Made by a program: the position numbers and the translations under genes. Shown here in pieces: positions 14,358 through 22,012 of a stretch of 50,110 bases of DNA. Numbering within the stretch: the stretch's first letter is position 1; each line of letters begins with the position of its first letter. The stretch comes from Candidatus Aminicenantota bacterium (GTDB lineage Bacteria > Acidobacteriota > Aminicenantia > Aminicenantales > Aminicenantaceae). Under the pieces are notes generated by a model. It had not been told where the DNA came from. It did not search any database and saw only the letters and a list, made by a program, of their open reading frames with translations. The stretch spans positions 1 to 50,110 of the forward strand of contig DRHQ01000096.1 of the NCBI GenBank assembly GCA_011049545.1, given 5' to 3'.

Positions 14358-14528
14358 TTAGTTTAATTTGTCGATCTTATCCTGAATTTTCTCAAAATAA
14401 GTTGTGATTGATATCAGCAACGGAGCGATCAGTTCCATAGCTTCTCTGCTGTCGAGCAGATTTTCTTTCCACCCATCGATTATATTATTCGCTTTTTCCA
14501 GAGCTTCTTTTGTTTCTTCTCTGCTCAT
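14358..14528 (-). CDS. 56-residue helical protein
   Basis: A short ORF preceded by AAAGGAGG with 8-base spacing. It begins MSREETKEALEKANNI and ends IDKLN, and is strongly helical. It resembles the protein at 13,912 in composition and is in the same direction, so the two may be related in role. Family not recognised. Confidence 0.55.
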   Translation of the reverse strand: MSREETKEALEKANNIIDGWKENLLDSREAMELIAPLLISITTYFEKIQDKIDKLN

Positions 14529-14639
14529 GGTTCATGCCTCCTTTAGAGTTTTCCCTTTTCTGGAATGAAGACAAATCCCTTTTCCGTCATAGATGATGCG
14601 TCCGTCCTTTCCTCAATTTCAAATAACTTAGCAAGGCTG

Positions 14640-14700
14640 TTAGTTGACATAATGGTAGTTATGCGGCACAGTCTTCTCGGGGAAAAGAAATTATTTTCTA
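14640..14700 (-). repeat. intergenic repeat core, partial
   Basis: In gene direction it reads ATTTCTTTTCCCCGAGAAG, CTGTGCCGCATAA and ATTATGTCAACTAACAG. It overlaps the last codons of the RRM gene. Its ATG could start a 35-codon ORF (14,543-14,650), which has no ribosome site. Confidence 0.7.
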
Positions 14701-14993
14701 AATTGTCTGAATCCCCCGCTTTTTTCATCCCTGGGTTCTCTTAATAGTGCTTTATTAACCTTGAGCTTTCTGGATTTTAATTCATGACCATCCAACGACT
14801 CTATCGCTTTTTGGGTTTGCTCATCATTCTCAAATTCTGCAAACCCAAATCCCTTTGATCTACCGGAAAATTTGTCTCTAATAATGGTTACATCTTGCAC
14901 CTCGAAGCCCTTCTTCTTGATTATTTCTTTTAGCTCTTCTTCGGTTACTTCATAGTTTATGTTCCCAATATAAATCTTGTTTTCTTCGTCCAT
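14691..14993 (-). CDS. RRM-domain RNA-binding protein
   Basis: A 100-residue protein formed by a single RNA recognition motif. RNP2 is KIYIGNINY (residues 6-14) and RNP1 is SKGFGFAEF (about 46-54), with the usual beta-alpha-beta order and a basic Arg/Phe tail. Bacterial RRM proteins bind single-stranded RNA and are often cold-induced. Start at ATG 14,993 after AAAGGAG. It is preceded by a promoter and a structured leader from the intergenic module. Confidence 0.9.
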   Translation of the reverse strand: MDEENKIYIGNINYEVTEEELKEIIKKKGFEVQDVTIIRDKFSGRSKGFGFAEFENDEQTQKAIESLDGHELKSRKLKVNKALLREPRDEKSGGFRQFRK

Positions 14994-15038
14994 TATTACT
15001 CCTTTAAAAAATATTATCCATTCTCATTATTTTTTTTT

Positions 15039-15142
15039 AGGCGACAGCTGAGGAACGGTGCCAAACCTCAGCACGTCAGCAAAAGGGGTAATTGATGGTA
15101 ACACCTTTTTCGGTGGGACATCGTTTTTTTTATTCGTCGCCT
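15039..15142 (-). ncRNA. structured 5' leader, GGCGAC-stem family, copy 5
   Basis: AGGCGAC and GTCGCCT close a roughly 100-base element. The inner hairpin GCTGAGG / CCTCAGC carries loop TTTGGCACCGTT, and a CCACC / GGTG hairpin lies in the 5' half. It lies in the leader of the RRM gene, about 45 bases before its start. Confidence 0.5.
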
Positions 15143-15152
15143 CATTTATTTC

Positions 15153-15181
15153 CAAATAACATAACTTAATTAAGAAGTCAA
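15153..15181 (-). promoter_or_regulatory. putative promoter of the RRM gene
   Basis: On the - strand TTGACT and TATTTG are spaced by 17 bases, the same block as at 2,499. Transcription would begin just before the GGCGAC leader. Confidence 0.45.
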
Positions 15182-15390
15182 TAAAAATCCCAAAAATATC
15201 AAGATATATAACTTATAATTAGTGATTCGAGTGGTAAGTTTACATAATGGAGGTTCTTCGACACAATCCTCTCCGGGAAAAGAAATTAGCTTTAAATTCG
15301 CTCAGCTATCTTTTTCAATATCGGGAAGCGAGAGCTTCAGGGTCTTTGGCTTTCAGTTGCCTCATACTCTATGAAAAGCAGATAAAGGAG

Positions 15391-15930
15391 TTATTTCTCA
15401 GCCTCCTTCGGCTTAAGCTCCATGCCGAGTTGTTGCATCAGAGTCATCATATCCGCTACACCCCATAATTCAACGATTCTTTTATCCGAAAACCTTGCAG
15501 TCAGAAAGGCAGTGTATTCTATTTTGTTTCCTGTAGGTGGAATACCCATAAACTCGCCCTCATGTGTCCCTGTAAGAGTAACTCTTGCTGTAACCTTTTC
15601 TGCCTCAGCCACCATGTCGTTAATCTCATGATGAAAATCAGGGAATGCCACTAAGAAGGCGCGATTGGCTTGTATGTGTTCTTCAAGGCTCATTGGTTTT
15701 GGAAAGCCAGCAAAGTGACAGATATAATCTGGAGAACACACTTCCTCCCAAGCCGCATAATTCCCCTTATCTGTTTCCTCAAGCATGTAGCGGAACAAAG
15801 CCTTATTCTGCTCCTCAATCTCTGCCTGGGCTTTCATCTTCTCAAGCTCTGCCATTGCTTCCCTGTCCTGGCAGCCGACTGTAAAGCATAGAATAAGAAC
15901 CAGAAGTAGAATCATACATAGTTTATTCAT
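15391..15930 (-). CDS. SnoaL/ester cyclase-like lipoprotein
   Basis: A 179-residue protein. The start at 15,930 follows AAGGAGG; a start 39 bases upstream lacks it. The lipobox ends FTVGC. The rest (EEVCSPDYICHF, FPDFHHEINDMVAEAEKVTARVTLTGTHEG, YTAFLTARFSDKRIVELWGV) matches the SnoaL-like polyketide-cyclase branch of the NTF2 fold. These are small-molecule-binding domains; here anchored to the envelope. The substrate is unknown. One of three NTF2-like lipoproteins in the window. Confidence 0.82.
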   Translation of the reverse strand: MNKLCMILLLVLILCFTVGCQDREAMAELEKMKAQAEIEEQNKALFRYMLEETDKGNYAAWEEVCSPDYICHFAGFPKPMSLEEHIQANRAFLVAFPDFHHEINDMVAEAEKVTARVTLTGTHEGEFMGIPPTGNKIEYTAFLTARFSDKRIVELWGVADMMTLMQQLGMELKPKEAEK

Positions 15931-16043
15931 GTTGCCCTCCTTCTTTACGTTTCCTATCTGTAATAGCAATGCAAGATAGAAAGTTCTGATTATATAGAGT
16001 GACCAGTACTTAAAGAGAAATTAAATGTCAGGTCAAGCTCATC

Positions 16044-16544
16044 CTAAAACATAATGTCAGCATACAGCTTCCATGTGCCATCAGCAGCTTTTTTCCATAT
16101 AACCAAATATTTGCCAACGTCTTTTATCTCATCCTGTCCTTCAGGTTTAATTGTCAAATCAGCCTTGCCGAACTCGCCAACCATATCATCCATCCTCATG
16201 ACATCCACTGTGGTCAACACAACTTCTTTCATTCCCATCTGGAAAGCTCCTGCCCAGAAAGCTTCTACACCTTCCCTCCCTTTAAACATATCACCCGTTT
16301 GGGAAATTAGCCAGGCATCCTCTGTGTAAAGGCTTGCCAAAGCGGCGGCATCGCCTGAACTGAATACTTCGCCAAACTTGATATTCGTCTCTGCAATCGC
16401 TTGTCGTTCTTGAGCCAAAGCCATAACCTCTTTTGGCTCTTCCTGTACTGCTTTCTCTTCCTCAGCCACCTCTTCTCCCTGCTGGCAGCCAAAAGTAAAA
16501 CAAAGCAGAATGACCAAAGGAACGACCATAAGTAATTTTTTCAT
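16044..16544 (-). CDS. NTF2-like (DUF4440/SnoaL) lipoprotein
   Basis: A 166-residue protein with lipobox FTFGC and a Glu-rich linker, then an NTF2-type domain (FSSGDAAALASLYTEDA, GREGVEAFWAGAF, YLVIWKKAADGTWKLYADI). Such domains bind small molecules or act as isomerases; no catalytic role is evident. ATGA overlap with the gene upstream suggests coupled translation. It shares its 60-base upstream region with the lipoprotein at 20,288. Confidence 0.82.
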   Translation of the reverse strand: MKKLLMVVPLVILLCFTFGCQQGEEVAEEEKAVQEEPKEVMALAQERQAIAETNIKFGEVFSSGDAAALASLYTEDAWLISQTGDMFKGREGVEAFWAGAFQMGMKEVVLTTVDVMRMDDMVGEFGKADLTIKPEGQDEIKDVGKYLVIWKKAADGTWKLYADIMF

Positions 16545-16828
16545 TTTGTCCTCCTTATTTTTTTTAGAAATGAGAAATCTATAAATCTAAAGCGTCGGCT
16601 TTCCCTCCCCTTCTTCCTTTGCTTTTTCTTCGGTCTTATTTCATACTTCTCCATGCCTAATTCAAAAAATCTTTTATCTAATGCACGTGCAGAGATTCTT
16701 TTAAAATCAATTATGCAGTTATGACATTGCAGTTCGCCATCATCACCATACAAAGCATTGGATGGACAACCATGTCTTAACCATAAGAGCCTTCTTAGAA
16801 TTTTGTTCTCAGTCTCTAATTTACTCAT
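16541..16828 (-). CDS. basic hypothetical protein with CxxC
   Basis: A 95-residue protein with CHNC and an N-terminal coiled segment. The last 25 residues are very basic and are encoded by DNA that in the 20,821 copy is a non-coding leader, including the ribosome site AAGGAGG of the next gene. So its C-terminus may be a secondary extension into a duplicated leader. Its start overlaps the gene upstream by 8 bases. Confidence 0.55.
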   Translation of the reverse strand: MSKLETENKILRRLLWLRHGCPSNALYGDDGELQCHNCIIDFKRISARALDKRFFELGMEKYEIRPKKKQRKKGRESRRFRFIDFSFLKKIRRTK

Positions 16829-17117
16829 TTTTTATCTCCTCCTCTTTTTCCCAGTTCTTATATTTTCGCACTAAATGACAAATCTCTTTGAACTCCTCCC
16901 AAATGTGAAGAACGGTCCTGGCATGATCTTTTCCGAGAGCTTTGTATAATCTGCTTTCATTGAAGATATTTTTCTCATACCAGTCATGGTCATCTGCTAT
17001 TGTCTGACTACCCTGAACAAAAGGACGATTCTCAGCATACACTCCTAAGACTTTAATGATACAGTTTAAAGTATTTGTAGCTAATTCGAAATGAAGCTTG
17101 TCAATGTTTTCGCTCAT
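16821..17117 (-). CDS. hypothetical helical protein
   Basis: A 98-residue protein with a GAGGAGTGAATG start region. It is mainly helical, with an ARTVLHIWEEF stretch. It sits in a run of five - strand genes (17,661 to 16,044) that look like one operon. Family not recognised. Confidence 0.6.
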   Translation of the reverse strand: MSENIDKLHFELATNTLNCIIKVLGVYAENRPFVQGSQTIADDHDWYEKNIFNESRLYKALGKDHARTVLHIWEEFKEICHLVRKYKNWEKEEEIKNE

Positions 17118-17154
17118 TCACTCCTCCTCTTGAGTTGTGGGAGAGGGCGATTGC

Positions 17155-17508
17155 CTAATCTATTATTACCTCCACACCTGCTTCCCGTAGCATCCCAATT
17201 AGGTTTTCTCTAGTGCATTGATGCGGGTCTTCTTTAATCATTTTGACATATGCTTTTACAAAACTTTCATCTACCCTTGACTTCTTCTGTTCAAGTTGGT
17301 CATATAAATCTATAACAATGTCAGTATAACTGGCTTCAATTTCATCCCGTTCAGCCTCCTTCTGTATCATCTCTTTTATTTGCTTACATGCCTGCCTACA
17401 CTGTTCTATGCCCTCTATACAATTTATCTCAATACAAGTTTTTAAACAGTTTTTTATCCAAGTATCAATCCAATCCAAAAGCTCTTCTTTCTTCAGATTG
17501 TCGGTCAT
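17155..17508 (-). CDS. hypothetical helical protein with regular Cys
   Basis: A 117-residue protein. The N-terminal half contains CLKTCIEINC and CRQACKQ, spaced like helical Cys-x3-Cys repeats. The upstream gene ends TAA directly before this ATG, and AGGAGGAG lies in its last codons, so the two are coupled. Function unknown. Confidence 0.6.
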   Translation of the reverse strand: MTDNLKKEELLDWIDTWIKNCLKTCIEINCIEGIEQCRQACKQIKEMIQKEAERDEIEASYTDIVIDLYDQLEQKKSRVDESFVKAYVKMIKEDPHQCTRENLIGMLREAGVEVIID

Positions 17509-17661
17509 TTACTCCTCCTGTGTTTTTAATCCCGTATCCTTTCTTTCTTTACCAGAGACAACGACAATGGTTCGTGTAGTCTTGTCATAAACCAACCTGC
17601 TTTTCCCTGGCCTACGAATTGCTATTCTTTGCATCGCTTTTTTAATAGATTTAGTTGACAT
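17509..17661 (-). CDS. 50-residue basic protein starting in the repeat
   Basis: It begins MSTKSIKKAMQRIAIRRPGK and ends TQEE. The start codon is the ATGTCAACT at the end of the intergenic repeat, and the stop TAA touches the ATG of the next gene. The sequence is basic with a short beta-like middle (TRTIVVVSG). No own ribosome site is seen. The tight junction with the next gene supports it. Confidence 0.5.
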   Translation of the reverse strand: MSTKSIKKAMQRIAIRRPGKSRLVYDKTTRTIVVVSGKERKDTGLKTQEE

Positions 17662-17775
17662 AATATTGATTATGTGACGCAGTCTTCTCGGGGAAAAGAA
17701 ATTAGATTTAAATTCGCTCGGCTGTCTATTTCAATCCAAGGAAGCCAGGGCTTTGGGAGGATTTGGCCTCCGGTC
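17645..17775 (-). repeat. intergenic repeat, hairpin plus core
   Basis: In gene direction: hairpin GGAGGCCAAA / CCTGGCTTCC, then GCCGAGCGAATTTAAATC, TTTCTTTTCCCCGAGAAG, TGCGTCACATAA and ATTATGTCAACT. It separates the barrel gene at 17,863 from the operon downstream. Confidence 0.75.
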
Positions 17776-17862
17776 GGCTCAATTTGAAGCTGATAAAAAG
17801 ACCTTTATACTAGAAAGACGGCAAGTTGGTCCTGAACTATTTGACAAGGCACAATCTCTTTT

Positions 17863-18771
17863 CTAAAATAGCTTTATTTTTATGCCTATTCTTAATGAAA
17901 AGCTGCTTAAATCCAGAACTGCATTTCTCTCTATACGCTCGATTTCAGGGAAAATTTGGATAGGTAGAGGAATATCCAAATCGTAATAATAGCTATATTC
18001 GAAAAAATGAAGAGTCCCGCTCTCTCCAATAGTCAACCCGCTCCCAAAATTAGTCTCATACTTCACTGCTCCCTCAAGGTTGCCTATTCTGAGATAACGG
18101 CCCTGTAATTCCACGACCAAAGCCAAATTCTTTATGAGGCTATATTCAAACCCAACTCCGCCCCGAAAACCTAAAGAGCGGTTATTCTCAACCTCCCAAT
18201 AACGATTATCAAAGTAAACATCTCCAAGAGGATAAATAAAATTCTGGATTTTATTTTCTGTCATTTTTCCTGAATACAAGCCGATTCCTGAATTGATAAA
18301 AACATTGAGCTTGGAGCCGGAGTATATGGAATAATAAAGTTTTAGCTCCAAAGGCATTATTACTTTTATCTCCGGTTCAAAAATCATTTCATGGTCTCTT
18401 CCAAATTCAGGAACTTGGTATGCATAAATAGAGCTTTGATTCCTTCTATGGAAAAATGAGGTCGCGATGCCAAATCCAATTTTTGGAGAAACATCTATTT
18501 TCAGCTCCAATTCCCAGTCGTTCGACCAATTGTTGAGTTTTTCAATCTTGCCACTGACGTCAGACATTGAGAGCCCAGAGTAATCCTTATAATTATTCAT
18601 GGAATCTAGATGTTTATTCATATCGCCGATAGCAACATAACCTCCTCCAGCTGTCAATTTAATGCTGAATCTTGGCTTGAAGCTCTTTCTTTCTTCTGAG
18701 CTAGCGATTATGCTTAAGAATACTATTAAAAAAAATAACATAGGCCAAATAGTTCTTTTTTTTCTGATCAT
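17863..18771 (-). CDS. outer-membrane beta-barrel protein
   Basis: A 302-residue protein with a signal peptide (basic start, hydrophobic FFLIVFLSIIASS) and many alternating strands with aromatic girdles (GGGYVAIGD, LGFRGGVGFEYSL, LSSFSLRIGIKIKLF). The C-terminal Phe fits an outer-membrane barrel recognised by the BAM machinery. Function unknown. It stands alone between two repeat copies. Confidence 0.72.
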   Translation of the reverse strand: MIRKKRTIWPMLFFLIVFLSIIASSEERKSFKPRFSIKLTAGGGYVAIGDMNKHLDSMNNYKDYSGLSMSDVSGKIEKLNNWSNDWELELKIDVSPKIGFGIATSFFHRRNQSSIYAYQVPEFGRDHEMIFEPEIKVIMPLELKLYYSIYSGSKLNVFINSGIGLYSGKMTENKIQNFIYPLGDVYFDNRYWEVENNRSLGFRGGVGFEYSLIKNLALVVELQGRYLRIGNLEGAVKYETNFGSGLTIGESGTLHFFEYSYYYDLDIPLPIQIFPEIERIERNAVLDLSSFSLRIGIKIKLF

Positions 18772-18879
18772 TTTTCACCTCTTTGAGTTTGGATTCATAC
18801 CTAATATATAAGACTTTTATATAAAACTATTCAAGAGATAAATTGTCAATAGTCTCGAAAAATTAAATTGGATCGCCCC

Positions 18880-19010
18880 CCTCAAGGTCATTTTACAGGT
18901 AAGCGAGTTGACATAATAACGATTCTGCGACACAGTCTTCTCGGGGAAAAGAAATTAGCTATAAATACGCTCAGTTGTCTTTTCGATCCAGGAAAGCCAT
19001 GGCTTTAAGG
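18880..19010 (-). repeat. intergenic repeat, hairpin, core and tail
   Basis: In gene direction it starts just after the HD-GYP side and reads AAAGCCATGGCTTT palindrome, GAGCGTATTTATAGC, TTTCTTTTCCCCGAGAAG, TGTCGCAGAA, ATTATGTCAACTCGC and TGTAAAATGACCTTGAGG. This last tail leads into the leader of the barrel gene in the opposite sense of transcription order, as in other junctions. Confidence 0.75.
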
Positions 19011-19014
19011 CACT

Positions 19015-19944
19015 TCATCCTTCTTTCTCAACAATGATTCCATATAAGTTTTCTGCCGGGGGTTTCCCCCTTTTCTCGGTGGAAAGCTTGCATTCTCGAA
19101 AATGAGGTCTATCCTTTCGGCTATGAGACACTAAGGTCTGGACTACATCCCAGCTTAATTTGCCCCCCTGGGCCATCTCGATGATCTCCTCCAAAGCTGT
19201 CCTGTTGTCATATGCGATAGGCCGATAAGGCCTTGGCGAAAGGAGGGCATCATAAACGTCGCACACGGCAATGATCTCTACCATCTTATCTCTCAATGAG
19301 ATGGCCAAAGGATATCCAGATCCATCTCTTCGTTCATGGTGTTCTTTGGCTACCCGCGCTGCAAAACTCCGGTGATCTTTAAGGAGATAACTGAGAACCA
19401 CAAAGCCGGCTAAGGCATGGTGTTCCAGAATGCTCCTGTCGGTTCTGGTCAGTGAATCGCTCTTATTCAATATCTGGAGGGGAATGCATATTTTGCCGTA
19501 ATCATGTATGGTCCCGGCCATGGCCTCCATGATCCAATCCTCGGATTTTTCCAGCAGATCTCGAGCCATGATTGTTGAGATGGCGAACACCATTAAAGTG
19601 TGCCGGTAAGTGTAAAAGTCGTTCTCTTTAAAATATTCTAGGGATTCCAGAATGGGTGGGATGAAATTGATCTTCTTCATTAGGTTTAAGGCAATTTTTC
19701 TTTTAGGCTCATCGAAGATTGCATGGTATGGGGGATCTTGGAGTAAGCGTAGGATATCATCATAGACTGTGCCATACTCTAAAAAGGGAAGCGTCTGATA
19801 AGATGTGTCCATATTGGTTGCGATCAATTCATCCAGGGCCTCCGACGTTAACTCCTTACCAGCTGGAAGAAACAATCGCTTGTCCAATGTATAAACCGGA
19901 TAATCGAGCTTAAATGATATGAATTTTTTGCTCATTGGATTCAA
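19015..19944 (-). CDS. HD-GYP domain protein (putative c-di-GMP phosphodiesterase)
   Basis: A 309-residue protein. Residues about 100-270 form an HD-GYP domain: H115, HD at 147-148 within IHDYGK, H175/H176, and HHERRDGSGYP at 202-212. This family hydrolyses cyclic di-GMP. The N-terminal 90 residues are an uncharacterised sensory or linker part. The start is TTG 19,944, 5 bases after GAGGAGGG; an ATG nine bases on lies too far from that site. The first codons (MNPMSKKFI) are identical to those of the unrelated gene at 21,904, so they come from a shared repeat end. It may link c-di-GMP to pilus or polysaccharide control. Confidence 0.85.
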   Translation of the reverse strand: MNPMSKKFISFKLDYPVYTLDKRLFLPAGKELTSEALDELIATNMDTSYQTLPFLEYGTVYDDILRLLQDPPYHAIFDEPKRKIALNLMKKINFIPPILESLEYFKENDFYTYRHTLMVFAISTIMARDLLEKSEDWIMEAMAGTIHDYGKICIPLQILNKSDSLTRTDRSILEHHALAGFVVLSYLLKDHRSFAARVAKEHHERRDGSGYPLAISLRDKMVEIIAVCDVYDALLSPRPYRPIAYDNRTALEEIIEMAQGGKLSWDVVQTLVSHSRKDRPHFRECKLSTEKRGKPPAENLYGIIVEKEG

Positions 19945-19998
19945 TTTACCCTCCTCAAAATCGTTTTATAGCCTAGCCGATCGGCTGAAAGAACAAGG

Positions 19999-20259
19999 TT
20001 ATGCCGTAGCTTCGATAGGAAGTTCCCAACCTGGAAAGACGATGACTCCCGGATGGACCTTCAGGGCTCGAGCCAAAACTTTCGTGCGCTCAACACCGAG
20101 CCGGATACGGTCATTTTCGATTGCCGAGATGGTTGTCTGGGGAATGCCTGTAAGCTCCGATAGTTGATTCTGGCTCAATTCCTGCAACTCGCGAATGATG
20201 CGTACAGACTCACCAACCGAAACCGTGATTCGTTTCTTTGCAGGGCGATATTCATTCAT
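19999..20259 (-). CDS. XRE-type helix-turn-helix regulator
   Basis: An 86-residue protein with a HTH_3 domain: ELSQNQLSELTGIPQTTISA then IENDRIRLGVERTKVLARAL. It is the size of an antitoxin or small repressor, with a short C-terminal extension. No partner toxin is seen beside it. It lies between the HD-GYP gene and a lipoprotein gene in the same direction. Confidence 0.85.
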   Translation of the reverse strand: MNEYRPAKKRITVSVGESVRIIRELQELSQNQLSELTGIPQTTISAIENDRIRLGVERTKVLARALKVHPGVIVFPGWELPIEATA

Positions 20260-20287
20260 TTATGACCTCCGATATTACCGTTGTATG

Positions 20288-20821
20288 TTACTCCTTTTCG
20301 GGAGGGGCTTTAGTAGGAGGGACGTTAGAGTTGAAGCAATCGTATACAATCTTCCAAGAACCATCAGATTGTCTCTCATAGAGGGTCAAGGCTTTACCAT
20401 CTAGCATTGCATGAATTGTCTCGCCACCTGCCTTAGGAGTCATATCTAATGTATAATTACAACGAGTTAATCCCAAGTCGCCATATACCTTAGCATCCTC
20501 TATACTAGTGATGATTATATCTAAGGTCATCTGATCGAATGCGGGCTTCATTGCTTCTCGTATCTGTTCTTTTCCGATTCTAACAGGGGTGTCTGGTGGC
20601 ATCTGCACCCCGTCATCTGCCCACAAGGAAATCCAAAGATCGAAATCTCCAGTGTTACCACCGATAGCATATTGGTTTAACATCTCTTTGATCGCAGCGA
20701 TGTCGGCTTCGACATCAACAACAGGTTCCGCCTCCTTAGCCTGCTTTTGGCAACAAAAAGCGAAGCAAAGAAGTAATGCTAAAGGAATGATTGTGATGAA
20801 TTGAATGATTGATTTTTTCAT
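20288..20821 (-). CDS. NTF2-like (DUF4440/SnoaL) lipoprotein
   Basis: A 177-residue protein with lipobox LCFAFCC, a short linker and an NTF2-type domain (IKEMLNQYAIGGNTGDFDLWISLWADDGV, GKEQIREAMKPAF, ALTLYERQSDGSWKIVYDCF). Start after AAGGAGG. Its leader (TTTAGATTTATAGATTTCTC) is the same as that of the 16,544 lipoprotein, so gene and leader were duplicated together. Ligand unknown. Confidence 0.82.
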   Translation of the reverse strand: MKKSIIQFITIIPLALLLCFAFCCQKQAKEAEPVVDVEADIAAIKEMLNQYAIGGNTGDFDLWISLWADDGVQMPPDTPVRIGKEQIREAMKPAFDQMTLDIIITSIEDAKVYGDLGLTRCNYTLDMTPKAGGETIHAMLDGKALTLYERQSDGSWKIVYDCFNSNVPPTKAPPEKE

Positions 20822-20859
20822 TTTAGCCTCCTTATTTTTTTAATGAGAAATCTATAAAT

Positions 20860-21048
20860 CTAAAGCGTCCCTCCCAATGAGACGCTGATTCGCTCAGCCC
20901 CAAAGTCGTTTTACAAGACTAGCGAGTAGACATAATACGCTTTCTGCGACACAGTCCTCTCGGGGAAAAGAAATTAGCTATAAATACGCTCAGATGTCTT
21001 TTCAACCCTGGGAAGCCAGGACTTTAGGATCTTTGGCTTCCACTCATC
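20860..21048 (-). repeat. intergenic repeat with long tail
   Basis: In gene direction: hairpin GGAAGCCAAAGA / TCCTGGCTTCC, GAGCGTATTTATAGC, TTTCTTTTCCCCGAGAGG, TGTCGCAGAA, ATTATGTCTACTCGCTAG, TTGTAAAACGACTTTGGGG, and then a GCGTC / GACGC hairpin and the shared lipoprotein leader. Confidence 0.75.
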
Positions 21049-21555
21049 TCATTTTTTTTTAGTCCACTCAATATTATCAGAGAGATACTTCCAAGCCTTA
21101 TCCCAATCTTTGAAATCTTGCATAAACTTTTCACATACTGGCAGGCTTACCCTGGCAATCTCTCCTTGGTCTTCAAATACAAATCGAACATGACCCCCGC
21201 AGTTTACCCAATTTGGATTCTCCGTAAGTTCATAAGCAACAAAAGTCACATAGCCAGATATTTGTTGAAGCAGCTCCTCTTTTTTCATCGTTCCACTTGG
21301 CATGAAGGGAGTAAAGATAAAGTTAATTTTACTTCCTCCATCCATTAGTTCTATATCAAGGTGCAAAGGACTAACTTGATTGGCTAATACATTATTCTTT
21401 TCAAACTCCAATCTTGATGCAGTCTCTTCAGTGATTGGAGGAATTATAGGTTCAATTGGTCTTGATTCCTCAGCCTGCTTTTGGCAACTGATACTAAAAC
21501 ACAGCAAGAAGCAAAGAGAAATTACTAAGAATAATTGAGTGAGTGATTTTTTCAT
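21049..21555 (-). CDS. lipoprotein, hypothetical
   Basis: A 168-residue protein from ATG 21,555 with a signal peptide and lipobox CFSISC. Its N-terminus resembles those of the NTF2-like lipoproteins (KKSLTQLF, then QKQAEE), but the mature part (INFIFTPFMPSGTMKKEELLQQISGYV) does not show a clear NTF2 fold. The ribosome site is changed to AAGCCGG compared with AAGGAGG in its relatives, so translation may be weak or coupled to the upstream gene that ends here. Confidence 0.65.
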   Translation of the reverse strand: MKKSLTQLFLVISLCFLLCFSISCQKQAEESRPIEPIIPPITEETASRLEFEKNNVLANQVSPLHLDIELMDGGSKINFIFTPFMPSGTMKKEELLQQISGYVTFVAYELTENPNWVNCGGHVRFVFEDQGEIARVSLPVCEKFMQDFKDWDKAWKYLSDNIEWTKKK

Positions 21556-21565
21556 TTTGTCCGGC

Positions 21566-21904
21566 TTATTTTTTCTCAACGTATATTAATTCAATTATTT
21601 CCCCCCACATATGATAACTTCCAAGGTCTTTTCTTGTTTTCGCTTTGAATCTAACATGCAAGCCGTCTATATGAAATGATGAAGGCAAGTTGATTGGGTC
21701 CCACTTCCCGTTATTAGCGGTCACTATCCCGTAAAATCCGCCTTCAAAACCAAGAAATATTATTGTTCCTGTTCCTTCGATGATGTCACCTGTTCTCACT
21801 ATCTTTCCGATGTCTTCACTGAATGGACTCTCGCAAGAGTGAAAAAATAAAAGAAGAAACACAGTAGCGAATAATGCTATGAATTTTTTGCTCATTGGAT
21901 TCAT
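21566..21904 (-). CDS. small lipoprotein, hypothetical
   Basis: A 112-residue protein with a hydrophobic N-terminus and lipobox FFHSC. The rest is a small beta-rich domain (GTGTIIFLGFEGGFYGIVT, LHVRFKAKT) like an OB-fold. It starts at ATG 21,904 after GAGGAG. The first nine codons (MNPMSKKFI) match the HD-GYP gene and come from a shared repeat end. Confidence 0.6.
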   Translation of the reverse strand: MNPMSKKFIALFATVFLLLFFHSCESPFSEDIGKIVRTGDIIEGTGTIIFLGFEGGFYGIVTANNGKWDPINLPSSFHIDGLHVRFKAKTRKDLGSYHMWGEIIELIYVEKK

Positions 21905-22012
21905 TTTATTCTCCTCAAGATTATTTTACAATCTAATTGACATAATATCGGTTATGCGATGCAGTCTTCTCGGGGAAAAGGGATTGACTTTAAATTCGCT
22001 CAAATGCATGAA
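21905..22012 (-). repeat. intergenic repeat core plus one 49-bp array unit
   Basis: In gene direction: CTTTTCCCCGAGAAGACTGC, ATTATGTCAATTAGATTGTA and an AATCTTGAGGAG tail. It is preceded by one partial copy (22,010-22,040) of the 49-bp unit of the tandem array at 3.7-4.3 kb. That unit encodes the last residues of the gene at 22,013. Confidence 0.7.

Larger units (their letters stand above)
15030..15390 (-). repeat. modular intergenic repeat, full-length inverted copy
   Basis: In gene direction it shows all parts in order: an AAGCCAAAG hairpin after the upstream lipoprotein gene, the core TTTCTTTTCCCGGAGAGG, a mutated TGTCGAAGAA and ATTATGTAAACT end, ATCACTAATTATAAGTTAT, the promoter block and the GGCGAC leader. 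It shows that the separate pieces elsewhere are parts of one module. Confidence 0.8.

Noticed and set aside
14543..14728. 61-codon ORF across a repeat core
   Set aside because: Half of it is the repeat core, it overlaps the RRM gene and has no ribosome site; a 35-codon version from 14,650 is possible but weak.
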